Below are positions 1 to 8,006 of a stretch of 9,224 nt of DNA, piece by piece (positions within the stretch are counted from its first letter, which is position 1; the number at the start of each line of letters is the position of its first letter). A model generated the notes under the pieces. It was not told the origin of the DNA and did not search any database. It worked only from the letters and a program-made list of their open reading frames with translations. This DNA comes from Flavobacteriaceae bacterium (GTDB lineage: Bacteria; Bacteroidota; Bacteroidia; Flavobacteriales; Flavobacteriaceae): contig CANJDA010000081.1 in the NCBI GenBank assembly GCA_947472705.1, positions 1 to 9,224 on the forward strand, written 5' to 3'. The translations under genes and the position numbers were made by a program.

Positions 1-1119
1 ATTCGCGTATTCAGAAATCCTTGATACAATTGTGCTAAAACTATCCTTGTTTTTTATAACAGAAAGCTTAACCTGAACATGAATTTTAGAAATATCGACT
101 TTGTCTTTTTTCCATGTATGATATATAGATGCAGTTGTCTGACCTCCATTTACTATCTGCAAATCTTTAACAACAGTTATCAATAATCCATTTCCATTTT
201 TATCCGGTTCAAATAACACATCGTCAGCAGTTGCAGCTAAACCATTATTAAATGCCAAAAACATATGTGGCTCATCTTTTATTGTAGTTCTTATACCCTT
301 ATTTATTTTTCCTGTAAATTGCAAAAAGGATCTCACGTTCTGTTCCAATAACCTTGATCCAAATCTTTCATATATAGTAGCTAAGGCTAACCCAGGAATA
401 ATTGCTAAGTAAGACTGATACTCTTCGTTAACAATTGGAGAAGCAATGCAAGGCACGTCAAATCCTTCCGCCTTGAAATTAATTTCAATGGGAATATGTG
501 ATTTCTCACTGACGTTGTAAAGTGCGTCTAAATCAAATATTTTAAAGTAAATCTTATAACCGGATATTTCTATATTGTCTGGGAAGTCTCCTGAGTAGGA
601 ACCATTGGTTAAAATAGTAGCATTAACTCTTACCAGATTATCCCTTAAGTCTTTTTCTCTTCCAAGTGTATTAGCAAATTGAAATATTTCGGATGACTCT
701 TCTATTTCATCAACGTATTCATTTCTATAGGCTTTTGATTTTTCAATATCGTTTGAATAAATTGCCTTTCTAAAAAAGTTACTTATTCTTTTTGACGCTT
801 GTTCTATTTCCTCGTTTGTTGTTTTTGAAATTTCTTCAGTTCCTTTATAAATGGAAATAAATAAATCTACAGTTTCATAATTTTCAGAAATTGAAAACGC
901 ATTTATTTTATGTTGTTTTGCTGTGCCCAGCGCTTTTTCGTCATATGCAATTCTGTAATTTTCAACTTCCCCTGCCTCTGCTAACAGATCCAATGCTCCT
1001 TGGGTAAAAACCTGTTCTGAATTTGAACCTTCATCATCTGTTTGTTGCATTGCAACAATATCCTGCATCCAAGAAGTATAAAAATTAAACAGTTCTATAT
1101 TTTCAATTGTTGTGCTCAT
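1..1119 (-). CDS. AIPR family (abortive infection phage resistance) protein, C-terminal part beyond the window
   Basis: An open frame of 373 codons runs from an ATG at 1119 to the left edge without a stop, so the gene is partial at its 3' end. Signatures of the AIPR family (Pfam PF10592) appear in the expected order: a block at residues 254-280 with GSRLLEQNVRSFL followed by INKGI, then FNNGLAAT at 290-297, then LQIVNGGQTTASI at 320-332. The last visible residues, ISEYAN, are where family members usually continue into an NSQN-like motif. Full-length members are commonly 550-700 residues, so roughly a third or more is probably missing. The start overlaps the stop of the DUF4420 gene by one base (TAATG), implying translational coupling. 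AIPR proteins are linked by name and by gene context to phage defence and to restriction-modification loci. The molecular activity is not established from the sequence, so effector or accessory role is inference. Confidence 0.9.
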   Translation of the reverse strand, partial: MSTTIENIELFNFYTSWMQDIVAMQQTDDEGSNSEQVFTQGALDLLAEAGEVENYRIAYDEKALGTAKQHKINAFSISENYETVDLFISIYKGTEEISKTTNEEIEQASKRISNFFRKAIYSNDIEKSKAYRNEYVDEIEESSEIFQFANTLGREKDLRDNLVRVNATILTNGSYSGDFPDNIEISGYKIYFKIFDLDALYNVSEKSHIPIEINFKAEGFDVPCIASPIVNEEYQSYLAIIPGLALATIYERFGSRLLEQNVRSFLQFTGKINKGIRTTIKDEPHMFLAFNNGLAATADDVLFEPDKNGNGLLITVVKDLQIVNGGQTTASIYHTWKKDKVDISKIHVQVKLSVIKNKDSFSTIVSRISEYAN

Positions 1120-2117
1120 TATAATAACAGAGTTTCAAAGACGTGTAATTCGGATTGTATATATTGCTGGCATTGCGAAACAATTATTGAATATTTTACA
1201 TCTCCAACACCATTTCGTAATTCGTTTTCCTGTAATCTGGGAAACTCTCCTTCCACCTTATAAAAAGTATCTTGACGGATGTGATAACCGATATTATTGT
1301 ATAAATCCTCTTGTTGTTCAAAATAACCAACTTCATATAATTTAGCTTTAAACCTATTTAAACTAATCGTATCTGATTGTAGTATCTCAAATATTGATAC
1401 TATTATTTGTGGTAAAGTTTCCCCGCTTTCCTGAGCTTTTTCTATTGATAAATGGTACAAATACAAACAATCCAAATGTGTTGTATCCAATTGTCTTTCG
1501 CTACTAATGTGAACCTTCTGATGATTATTGCCAATGGTAGTTTTTACTTCTAATGCCCAATTATTAAGCTGAAAGTCTCTTATTTCTCTTGATGTACCTA
1601 CCCAAGTATTAATAACTTTCTGGAAATCAGAATTGAATAATAGAAATTTTCTTAAAAAATATAACTCGCCAAATAACCCTCTTTGTTCTTCTGGAGTTAA
1701 CCCTTGTGATGCAATTTTGTTGAATAAAGATTTCCATTTTTCAAACCTATTCAATATTGCACGAACTAACTGTTTTTCATTTGTTTCATTTGTAATACTT
1801 GAAATCAAATCCTCGCACAAAACAGCAAAAATATCTTTGTGTTGTTTATTTATGAGTTTAAAAATGAGTAAATTTTTACCATTATGATTTACATCTGGCA
1901 ACACATCAACTTGAATTTCCTGTAGATTTGAAAAGGAAGAAATATTAATCTCTACATTAGTTGAAATAGAAGCAGCTACACAAAGCAACTTTTCTGGTTG
2001 CTGTAATGCTATGAAAACATCAGGCAAAACAGCACTGGAATAACGTCTTATTAACAGACCTTTTGAAAATGACAAATCATTTTCAAGCTCTTCCCATATT
2101 TGTTTAATCTTCATCAT
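1119..2117 (-). CDS. DUF4420 family PD-(D/E)XK nuclease, probable restriction effector
   Basis: The protein has 332 residues, a usual length for DUF4420 (PF14390, putative PD-(D/E)XK nucleases). Seen in the sequence are a conserved acidic helix GLFGELYFL at 147-155 (E151), an aspartate in the strand REIRDF (D181), and the E-x-K of WALEVKTT (E190, K192). A downstream block ISSERQLD at 204-211 fits the family. Together these make the expected catalytic core E...D...ExK, so the enzyme looks active. No DNA-binding domain was recognised in the N-terminal half. The start is one of two tandem ATGs (2117 or 2114), both inside the end of the Z1 gene (14-base or 11-base overlap), with no clear Shine-Dalgarno sequence, which points to coupled translation. 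The stop overlaps the AIPR start. In this setting I infer it is the DNA-cutting subunit that works with the Z1 motor and GHKL ATPase. A 9-base tandem repeat gives TNETNE at 109-114. Confidence 0.9.
   Translation of the reverse strand: MMKIKQIWEELENDLSFSKGLLIRRYSSAVLPDVFIALQQPEKLLCVAASISTNVEINISSFSNLQEIQVDVLPDVNHNGKNLLIFKLINKQHKDIFAVLCEDLISSITNETNEKQLVRAILNRFEKWKSLFNKIASQGLTPEEQRGLFGELYFLRKFLLFNSDFQKVINTWVGTSREIRDFQLNNWALEVKTTIGNNHQKVHISSERQLDTTHLDCLYLYHLSIEKAQESGETLPQIIVSIFEILQSDTISLNRFKAKLYEVGYFEQQEDLYNNIGYHIRQDTFYKVEGEFPRLQENELRNGVGDVKYSIIVSQCQQYIQSELHVFETLLL
1775..1792. repeat. Perfect 9-base tandem duplication inside the DUF4420 nuclease gene
   Basis: The unit TTTCATTTG occurs twice in tandem and encodes TNETNE at residues 109-114, just before the helix leading to the nuclease core. 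It keeps the frame and looks like simple slippage. Confidence 0.85.
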
Positions 2118-4851
2118 TGTTGTCGTTTTCTATATCATCATCTATTTTAAATAAATCAAGTAATTGCTCATGGATTGCATAACGAACGGATGCATTGAAG
2201 CGACTCTTAGGAAAGCTAATGGCAAAACCAACAATGGGGTTGCTACTCTCCGGCAAATCAGTTCCTTTGGGGTCTAAAAAATAAATTAATAAAAGTGGGG
2301 TCTTAGGATCCCTGAATTCATTTCTTACTACTTCTCCTTTTGGGAAATCGTTCTTATAATCTTTGTTCAATTCTATGGTTCTTAACAAAGCAGAATTCTT
2401 TTGCTCATCAGTAAAATCAATAAACTCATCCTTTGGACTAATGATATGATTTTTTTTAATAAAATAAGAAGTTTCGTCTGTTCGCTCTTTTGCATCTTTT
2501 CTATACCAACATCCAATATCAAAATTTGTGTCATTTGTTTTTATTTGATAGCGTGGATTGCTATTTTCCTTGGACATCAAACCAATATTCCAATCCGTTA
2601 GCTCACCGTTACCAATTTGCACATTTATGAATTGTAATAAATTACTTGGGTCAACTCGTACTAAACTTTCAGGAACCTTGAATTTACTTAAGAATGGTTT
2701 TATCATGTCCACCTTCACATCACGCCACAAATAATTGTTTGATTGCTTTGTAAATGTGTTATCCAAGGAGGATATTAAATCTACTGTTGCTTTCAAGTTG
2801 TTTTCGATTGTTGTTGGATTTTTCTGCAATTGATAACTTTCTACCAATCTTCCCGCCCAGGAAACATCAACATTTACTGCTCTGCGGATTTTATTCGATG
2901 CAGATATTTGCAAAACACCGGGATGTGTTCTCACTTTTAAAGCATATTGTTCAGGGGTGCTTCCCGCTACATCTGCCATATAATCAAATTCACTTCTCAA
3001 TTCTTCAGAGGCTAAAGTAATATGACAAAACCATTCGTTAAGCTCCCTGCTTGTAAACAAACGGCATAAATCAACGTATCCGGGCCTGTAACCAAACCAC
3101 CTGCCCATTTGCATTAATGTATCATACATTCGGGATGCTCTTAGATAATAACTGACAGATAAACCCTCTAATGTTAAACCTCTTGAGAGTTTATCTCCAC
3201 CAATGGCAATTACAGAAAGTCCTTTTTTATGGTCAAAATAATTTAAGGCATCGCCTGATCCACCATTAATTTCTTTAACAATAATTCTTGAAGCTGCTTC
3301 ATGCAAATGGATTCTAACATCTTCCCATTGGTGCACTTGGGTGTTGCTATCAATGTTTCTTAATTCCGTATCCAATATTTGTTGTGAAACAGTTTTGAAG
3401 CTTTTATAATTTTCGGTGTCAACTTCAAATGCTTGCCTTAATTCATCAATTATTTGGGGTGCTTTAAATTCAATTCCCCTTCTGTAAAAGTCAAAAGTAT
3501 TCTCGACTAAATTCTTTATATGGTTTTGCCATTTTATAAATCTACTCACATGAATTAACATCGAATTGTGCACATTTTCCTGCCCCCTTAATTTACGGAT
3601 AGCACAAGTAATGATAAAACTCTTTATTGCTAATTTTAATGAGTCTGGCAATTCAGCTGGCAATTCAGCATCTTTTTTATGTCCGTTCGGGATTAAATCA
3701 TGGTAATCACTAATCCGATTTACAATCGGTAATACAGTATCAGAAATTTCATCTTCATCAAGCGGTTTTAATCCAAAAACTTTATCCGGCCCTATGTAAT
3801 TTGTTGCTGCCGGAATATTTATAATAAAATCTCTTGGAAAAATTTGGTCTTCCTCGATAGGAATAAAAATATTTGCAAAGGGAGTGGCAGTATATCCAAC
3901 GTAACCACTTTTATGAAACACCCTAAGAATATCTCGAATAAGGCTGTTTATCTTAGTCGATTTGTCATCATCGGGATTTGTATTAATAGAAGCATTATCC
4001 GCTTCATCATCTATTAGTAAAATAGACTTATTTTCAATTATTTTTTTACCATCAGGTAACTCAATAGCTTGTGCAGTTAACCACCTTAATAACCTTTCTA
4101 ATACTTTTGAGTTTTTCTTTACTACTGCAACAATAGGTTCATTCGTGTTAAAATTTATTCCTAACGAGCTCGCTGCACCAGCTGTAAAATCGCCATTATC
4201 TAAACTTGATGTAAGTGAATGTGCAATACCGTTTTGTGCAATTCTGCCAACACCTATTTTAATACCATTTTGGTCAAATGCCCTTTGATGTTGTGTATCA
4301 AAACCCAAGAAACCTTCATCTAAACGTAATTGAGTTTGGCTTCTCAAATTATTATGGATACCGGCAAGAACAATTATTAATTTGTAACCTGCATCTGCAG
4401 CTTTACAAATCAATCCTGTGTAATTTGATGTTTTACCTGATTGAACCTGCCCAACTACCAACCCGTATTTACTAATTCCATCTTTGATAATAGGATTAAA
4501 CAAGCCATCAAGAGTCCTGTCGGTAAGCTTATCAAGTTGTGTTAGTACATTTTCTGGGTAGTTTTTATCATACTGTAAATATTCCCGGTATCTATTCCAA
4601 AAATTCCATGTGATTTTACTCTTATTTTCATTGATCCAAGGCATTCTTCTTTCCGATGCTTCAATAATTCTAAAATCATCGACACGAATATTGTAAATAG
4701 ATTGAACTTCTCTTATGAGAATATCCTTGTCTAAATCAGCATAGCTTGGGATATGTAAAACCTGCTCTACAGCATCTTCAATTTGTTTAAGCGTTACAGA
4801 ACTTGTGGTTGGTAAAAATATTCGGATTGTTTTTATGGCTTGTTGTAGCAT
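2104..4851 (-). CDS. Z1 domain superfamily II helicase-like ATPase
   Basis: This 915-residue protein carries the motor motifs of a superfamily II ATPase in order: Walker A GQVQSGKT at 134-141, Walker B LLIDDEAD at 278-285, motif III TATP at 321-324, motif V GGDKLSRGLTLEG at 551-563, and motif VI QMGRWFGYR at 581-589. The MGRWFGYR signature and the large insert between motifs III and V are typical of Z1-domain proteins (PF10593). The family is found in predicted restriction systems with MORC-like ATPases. The expected role is ATP-driven movement on or remodelling of DNA to bring the nuclease to its target. The start at 4851 lies 7 bases after the stop of the GHKL ATPase gene, with a weak AGAG just upstream. 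The C-terminus is a strongly acidic tail (IDDDIENDNNDED, 903-915), encoded partly in the overlap with the nuclease gene. A 12-base tandem duplication gives AELPAELP at 395-402. Confidence 0.95.
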   Translation of the reverse strand: MLQQAIKTIRIFLPTTSSVTLKQIEDAVEQVLHIPSYADLDKDILIREVQSIYNIRVDDFRIIEASERRMPWINENKSKITWNFWNRYREYLQYDKNYPENVLTQLDKLTDRTLDGLFNPIIKDGISKYGLVVGQVQSGKTSNYTGLICKAADAGYKLIIVLAGIHNNLRSQTQLRLDEGFLGFDTQHQRAFDQNGIKIGVGRIAQNGIAHSLTSSLDNGDFTAGAASSLGINFNTNEPIVAVVKKNSKVLERLLRWLTAQAIELPDGKKIIENKSILLIDDEADNASINTNPDDDKSTKINSLIRDILRVFHKSGYVGYTATPFANIFIPIEEDQIFPRDFIINIPAATNYIGPDKVFGLKPLDEDEISDTVLPIVNRISDYHDLIPNGHKKDAELPAELPDSLKLAIKSFIITCAIRKLRGQENVHNSMLIHVSRFIKWQNHIKNLVENTFDFYRRGIEFKAPQIIDELRQAFEVDTENYKSFKTVSQQILDTELRNIDSNTQVHQWEDVRIHLHEAASRIIVKEINGGSGDALNYFDHKKGLSVIAIGGDKLSRGLTLEGLSVSYYLRASRMYDTLMQMGRWFGYRPGYVDLCRLFTSRELNEWFCHITLASEELRSEFDYMADVAGSTPEQYALKVRTHPGVLQISASNKIRRAVNVDVSWAGRLVESYQLQKNPTTIENNLKATVDLISSLDNTFTKQSNNYLWRDVKVDMIKPFLSKFKVPESLVRVDPSNLLQFINVQIGNGELTDWNIGLMSKENSNPRYQIKTNDTNFDIGCWYRKDAKERTDETSYFIKKNHIISPKDEFIDFTDEQKNSALLRTIELNKDYKNDFPKGEVVRNEFRDPKTPLLLIYFLDPKGTDLPESSNPIVGFAISFPKSRFNASVRYAIHEQLLDLFKIDDDIENDNNDED
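3645..3668. repeat. Perfect 12-base tandem duplication inside the Z1 gene
   Basis: The unit CTGGCAATTCAG occurs twice head to tail with no mismatch. In the protein this reads AELPAELP (residues 395-402), an in-frame four-residue duplication in the variable insert between motor motifs III and V. Identity at every base, including third positions, suggests a recent slippage event. Confidence 0.9.
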
Positions 4852-4858
4852 CTCTATT

Positions 4859-6340
4859 TTAATTGATGAATTCTAAAAAATGTGTGAATAAATTGAACGG
4901 TTCAATATTCACAATGATTGATTTTGCTTCTTCTGGTTTTTTGCCTGACTTTATTAGATTGTCAAACATTATTTGCATAGTGTTTTTTATCAAATCCTGA
5001 TCTTTTCCTTCAAACGGTTTTCCTTGTGCTTCCGTCTCTTCGCTTTCTTTAATAAAAATTGACTTTGTTGGAATAGTTTCTTCTATAAAACGTAGTAATA
5101 TTTCAATAGCTTTATCTGGTTCTGTTCTGGATTGGACTTTAATTTTTTCTAAGAGAGGATGTTCTCTGTTTATCTTATAGTACCATTTGTCAGCTCTTTT
5201 ATGGTCAATCCATAAAGGGACAAATTGTTGTCCGGGTGTGCGTTGAATTGTTTTCCCTTTGTGTCTATATACTTCAACCGCTTGCCCTCTAACTTTTAAA
5301 GCATAATTTTTAATCTGGTCGCGGTACATTAAAGGTGGTCTGGCAACAGATTTTTTAATATCAATTTGCCAATCAGCATCTAACGAATTTGGTAAATCGA
5401 TTTGTATTCTTGTTAGTTTGTAATGTTCCTCTTTGCGAAACATTCCTAACCAATCACCTGCTAATAATAGTCTTTCGTTACGATAAATGTAAAACCCCTG
5501 ATGTTCATTCCAACCTCTTGTTCCTTCAGCCTCTTTATATTTCTCTTCTGAAATTTTTGACTTATGTGGCAAAACGTATCCTTTTAAAATCACTTTTCCA
5601 TTATGCAAAGGTTCTTCGGGAAACGATTGGGTTGCTTGCTCGTCAACTAAGAAAGGGTTCCATGGTTTTATTTCATTGTCTTGGAAATAGATTTTTATTT
5701 TTTTGCTCTCAATGAAACGGTGAAAAACCATTGCTAAATGCTTTTTTACTTGTTCCATTATTATTAAAAACTTATCCAAAGCAGCATTATCTTCCTTCTT
5801 CAGATGCTTAACAACCCTGTCTATTTCATTCCAGATAACTAAAGAACCAGAAGGTAAATTATCTAAAGCTTTGGTTGAAAACCCTGAAGGCATAAAATCA
5901 ATCAAATGCCAATTACCTGTATGGTTTACATAATCTAAATCCCAAGTCCAGAAAATTGACTTACAATCCTTTTTCTTACTTATTACCGTTAGTTTTCTGG
6001 CCTGTGAAAATGATGCTGTTTTTAAACCCAACCCAAATCTGCCTAAATCTTTATTACTCCTGTCTTCTAATGGGTTTTTACTTCCTGGCCTCATTGCCTG
6101 AATAAGTTCTTCATTATCCATTCCTGATCCATCATCCTTTATTGATAGCCAGGTTTCTGCTCCCTTCCATTCAAAGTTTATCCAAACGTTTTTTGCATTT
6201 GCGGAGATGGAATTATCAATAATATCTGCAACAGCGGTTTCTATATTATAACCAATAGCCCGAAAAGTTTCTATCATAGAAGACGCTTCAGGCTCGGCTT
6301 GTTGGGTTTTGTATTTTGAATAGTCTTTATTTAAGGTCAT
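4859..6340 (-). CDS. MORC/MutL-like GHKL (Bergerat-fold) ATPase
   Basis: The 493-residue protein opens with a complete Bergerat ATP-binding fold: the N box around ADIIDNS (D39, D42, N43), the G1 box DDGSGMD at 69-75, and the G2 box GRFGLGLKTASFS at 100-112. A second domain of the S5 type follows, with GFYIYRNERLLLAGDW at 282-297 and DWQIDIKKS at 323-331, whose lysines are candidates for contacting the ATP phosphate as in MutL and MORC. The remaining 150 or so residues form a C-terminal extension with no domain I recognise. Proteins of this kind were grouped as prokaryotic MORC/paraMORC ATPases and placed in restriction-modification neighbourhoods by context. They are thought to act as ATP-gated clamps that reorganise DNA-protein complexes, and here the partners are probably the Z1 motor and the nuclease. 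It starts 3 bases after the methyltransferase stop (TAGCAAATG), so translation is likely coupled. MutL proper is unlikely because the MutL dimerisation/endonuclease domain is not seen. Confidence 0.93.
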   Translation of the reverse strand: MTLNKDYSKYKTQQAEPEASSMIETFRAIGYNIETAVADIIDNSISANAKNVWINFEWKGAETWLSIKDDGSGMDNEELIQAMRPGSKNPLEDRSNKDLGRFGLGLKTASFSQARKLTVISKKKDCKSIFWTWDLDYVNHTGNWHLIDFMPSGFSTKALDNLPSGSLVIWNEIDRVVKHLKKEDNAALDKFLIIMEQVKKHLAMVFHRFIESKKIKIYFQDNEIKPWNPFLVDEQATQSFPEEPLHNGKVILKGYVLPHKSKISEEKYKEAEGTRGWNEHQGFYIYRNERLLLAGDWLGMFRKEEHYKLTRIQIDLPNSLDADWQIDIKKSVARPPLMYRDQIKNYALKVRGQAVEVYRHKGKTIQRTPGQQFVPLWIDHKRADKWYYKINREHPLLEKIKVQSRTEPDKAIEILLRFIEETIPTKSIFIKESEETEAQGKPFEGKDQDLIKNTMQIMFDNLIKSGKKPEEAKSIIVNIEPFNLFTHFLEFIN

Positions 6341-6343
6341 TTG

Positions 6344-7573
6344 CTAAAAGTTTTCTTTAATCTTTTTAGCAATTTCTTCGGCCATCAAAGGTGGTACAGC
6401 ATTGCCTATTTGTTTGAATGCTGCTGTTCTCCCGCCTTCAAAGTAAAAGTCATCTGGAAAAGATTGAACCCTCGCGGCTTCTCTTACTGTTAGTGAACGG
6501 TTTTGTTTGATGTCTGGATGAATGTAATAATGTCCATCCATTGCAATATGAGCAACTACAGTATGAGATACCCCTTCACCATTTACGACCTGAAAGCGAT
6601 TAGTAAAAGAAGTGGTGTTCTTATGTTTAATTAGCCTTTTCGGTAAAGTCCCATAATCTAACCGCTTCCCTTCTCTCCATTGTTCAACAGCTATTCTGTA
6701 AATTTCCAAATCGTTATCATTATTAGGTCTTGCAATATGCTGTGTAGTGAAACCAATACAATTACGGATACCCGTTTTCGCCAAATACTCCGTAGTTTGC
6801 TTTCTGTAATTTACAATACCCATAGAACCATTACCATTTTGTAATGGTGGTAAGTCGCTGAATAAATCTTTTAATATTTTATATCTCTGTTCTAATATGT
6901 TAAAGTTTGGGTATTGTAATTGTAAATTTTCCTTCCAACCAATTAAAATTACACGCTTTCTGTCTTGCAGCACATTGAAATCTTTTGCATTTAGTATTTT
7001 GAAATCAAAGTCGTAGCCTGCTTTTTTTATCGCTTTCTTTATTTTTTCAAAATGCTCTCCATTTTTTGCGGAAAGTATACCTGGAACATTCTCAAAAACA
7101 AACATTTTTGGTTTATATTCATCCAAAAATTTCACATATAACTTATATAAAAAATTTCTTGGATCATCTTCCATATTCTTTGGGTCTCTTGCTCTACCTA
7201 CAACTGAATATGCTTGGCAAGGTGGGCCTCCAATTATTAAATCAACTTTATTATTCGTTAGTTGTTGGTCTATTCTTGAAAAAATATTTTTAATTGTTCT
7301 GTCGGAAATTTCACTATTAATTACAGAGTTTAACAATGATTGAGGGACGTGTTTTAATAGCTCTGGTCTTGAAATTTCTCCTTTAAGAAACTGATGATAA
7401 ATTTCTTCTTTCCCTTTTGATTTCAGGTAATGATGTGCAACCCGGGTTGTAAGAGTATCACAAGCCAGTTTATTCATTTCAACATGGGCAATTGGGTTAA
7501 ACCCTTGTCGAATAAAACCCTCGGACAAACCACCTGCACCTGCAAATAAGTCTATGTAATTAAGTTTGCTCAT
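6344..7573 (-). CDS. DNA (cytosine-5-)-methyltransferase, Dcm/Dnmt type
   Basis: This enzyme transfers a methyl group from S-adenosylmethionine to carbon 5 of cytosine in a specific DNA site. All main C5 methyltransferase motifs are present in order over 409 residues: motif I IDLFAGAGGLSEGF at 7-20 (cofactor binding), motif IV GGPPCQ at 115-120 with catalytic C119, motif VI FENVPG at 160-165, motif VIII QDRKR at 203-207, and motif X QIGNAVPP at 388-395. The target recognition region should lie between motifs VIII and IX, about residues 215-330, and its site cannot be read by eye. The stretch between motif II (VEMNKLACDTL) and motif IV is longer than in minimal enzymes such as M.HhaI. The ATG at 7573 lies inside the 3' end of vsr (14-base overlap). 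In this operon it is the modification subunit that should protect host DNA from the linked nuclease. Confidence 0.96.
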   Translation of the reverse strand: MSKLNYIDLFAGAGGLSEGFIRQGFNPIAHVEMNKLACDTLTTRVAHHYLKSKGKEEIYHQFLKGEISRPELLKHVPQSLLNSVINSEISDRTIKNIFSRIDQQLTNNKVDLIIGGPPCQAYSVVGRARDPKNMEDDPRNFLYKLYVKFLDEYKPKMFVFENVPGILSAKNGEHFEKIKKAIKKAGYDFDFKILNAKDFNVLQDRKRVILIGWKENLQLQYPNFNILEQRYKILKDLFSDLPPLQNGNGSMGIVNYRKQTTEYLAKTGIRNCIGFTTQHIARPNNDNDLEIYRIAVEQWREGKRLDYGTLPKRLIKHKNTTSFTNRFQVVNGEGVSHTVVAHIAMDGHYYIHPDIKQNRSLTVREAARVQSFPDDFYFEGGRTAAFKQIGNAVPPLMAEEIAKKIKENF

Positions 7574-8006
7574 TATTTTTTTGGAGATGAATTCTATTTA
7601 AACTTATGACAATTTTTGAAAGGGTGTCTTTCATATGTGCTCCCTTTAAATCACACTCAAATATGATAAAAACTTTCCATCCTTCAGCTTTTAATTTAGA
7701 TAAGTTTTCCTCGTCAAGATGTTTGTTTCTGTTAATCTTGTTTAACCACCATTCAGTCCTGGTTTTTGGCACAACAAAATACTTGCAATTTTCGTGTCCA
7801 TGCCAAAAACAACCATGAACAAAAATGACAGTTTTTAGTTTTGAAAATACAATATCCGGTTTTCCCGGCAAATTTTTATTATGCAACCGATAACGAAACC
7901 CCTTGGCAAATAAATACTTCCTTACCAATAATTCCGGCTTTGTGTTTTTGCCTTTGATTTGGCTCATGTTGTAACTTCTGACTTCTTTGGAGTGAACATC
8001 AGTCAT
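7560..8006 (-). CDS. vsr: Very short patch repair (Vsr) endonuclease
   Basis: The 148-residue protein begins MTDVHSKEVRSYNMSQIKGK, a typical Vsr N-terminus. Classical Vsr nicks next to the T of T:G mismatches created when 5-methylcytosine deaminates, in partnership with a C5 methyltransferase such as the one encoded next. Seen residues agree with the E. coli enzyme: catalytic D51 in GKPDIVF, the HGCFWHGH block at 64-71 with H69, and a likely zinc site of C66, H71, C74 and C118 (the last two shifted by one residue). The frame stays open upstream to an ATG at 8066, but I chose 8006: it has a near-perfect Shine-Dalgarno (AAGGAGGT) four bases upstream, and the extra 20 residues of the longer version do not resemble Vsr. 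It is the first gene of the six-gene operon. A restriction role instead of, or as well as, repair is possible. Confidence 0.95.
   Translation of the reverse strand: MTDVHSKEVRSYNMSQIKGKNTKPELLVRKYLFAKGFRYRLHNKNLPGKPDIVFSKLKTVIFVHGCFWHGHENCKYFVVPKTRTEWWLNKINRNKHLDEENLSKLKAEGWKVFIIFECDLKGAHMKDTLSKIVISLNRIHLQKNNEQT

Noticed and set aside
3962..5715. Plus-strand open frames of about 65-108 codons (for example 3962-4288 and 5389-5715)
   Set aside because: They are antisense to the Z1 and GHKL ATPase genes, whose motifs are intact, and show no domain or start signals of their own.
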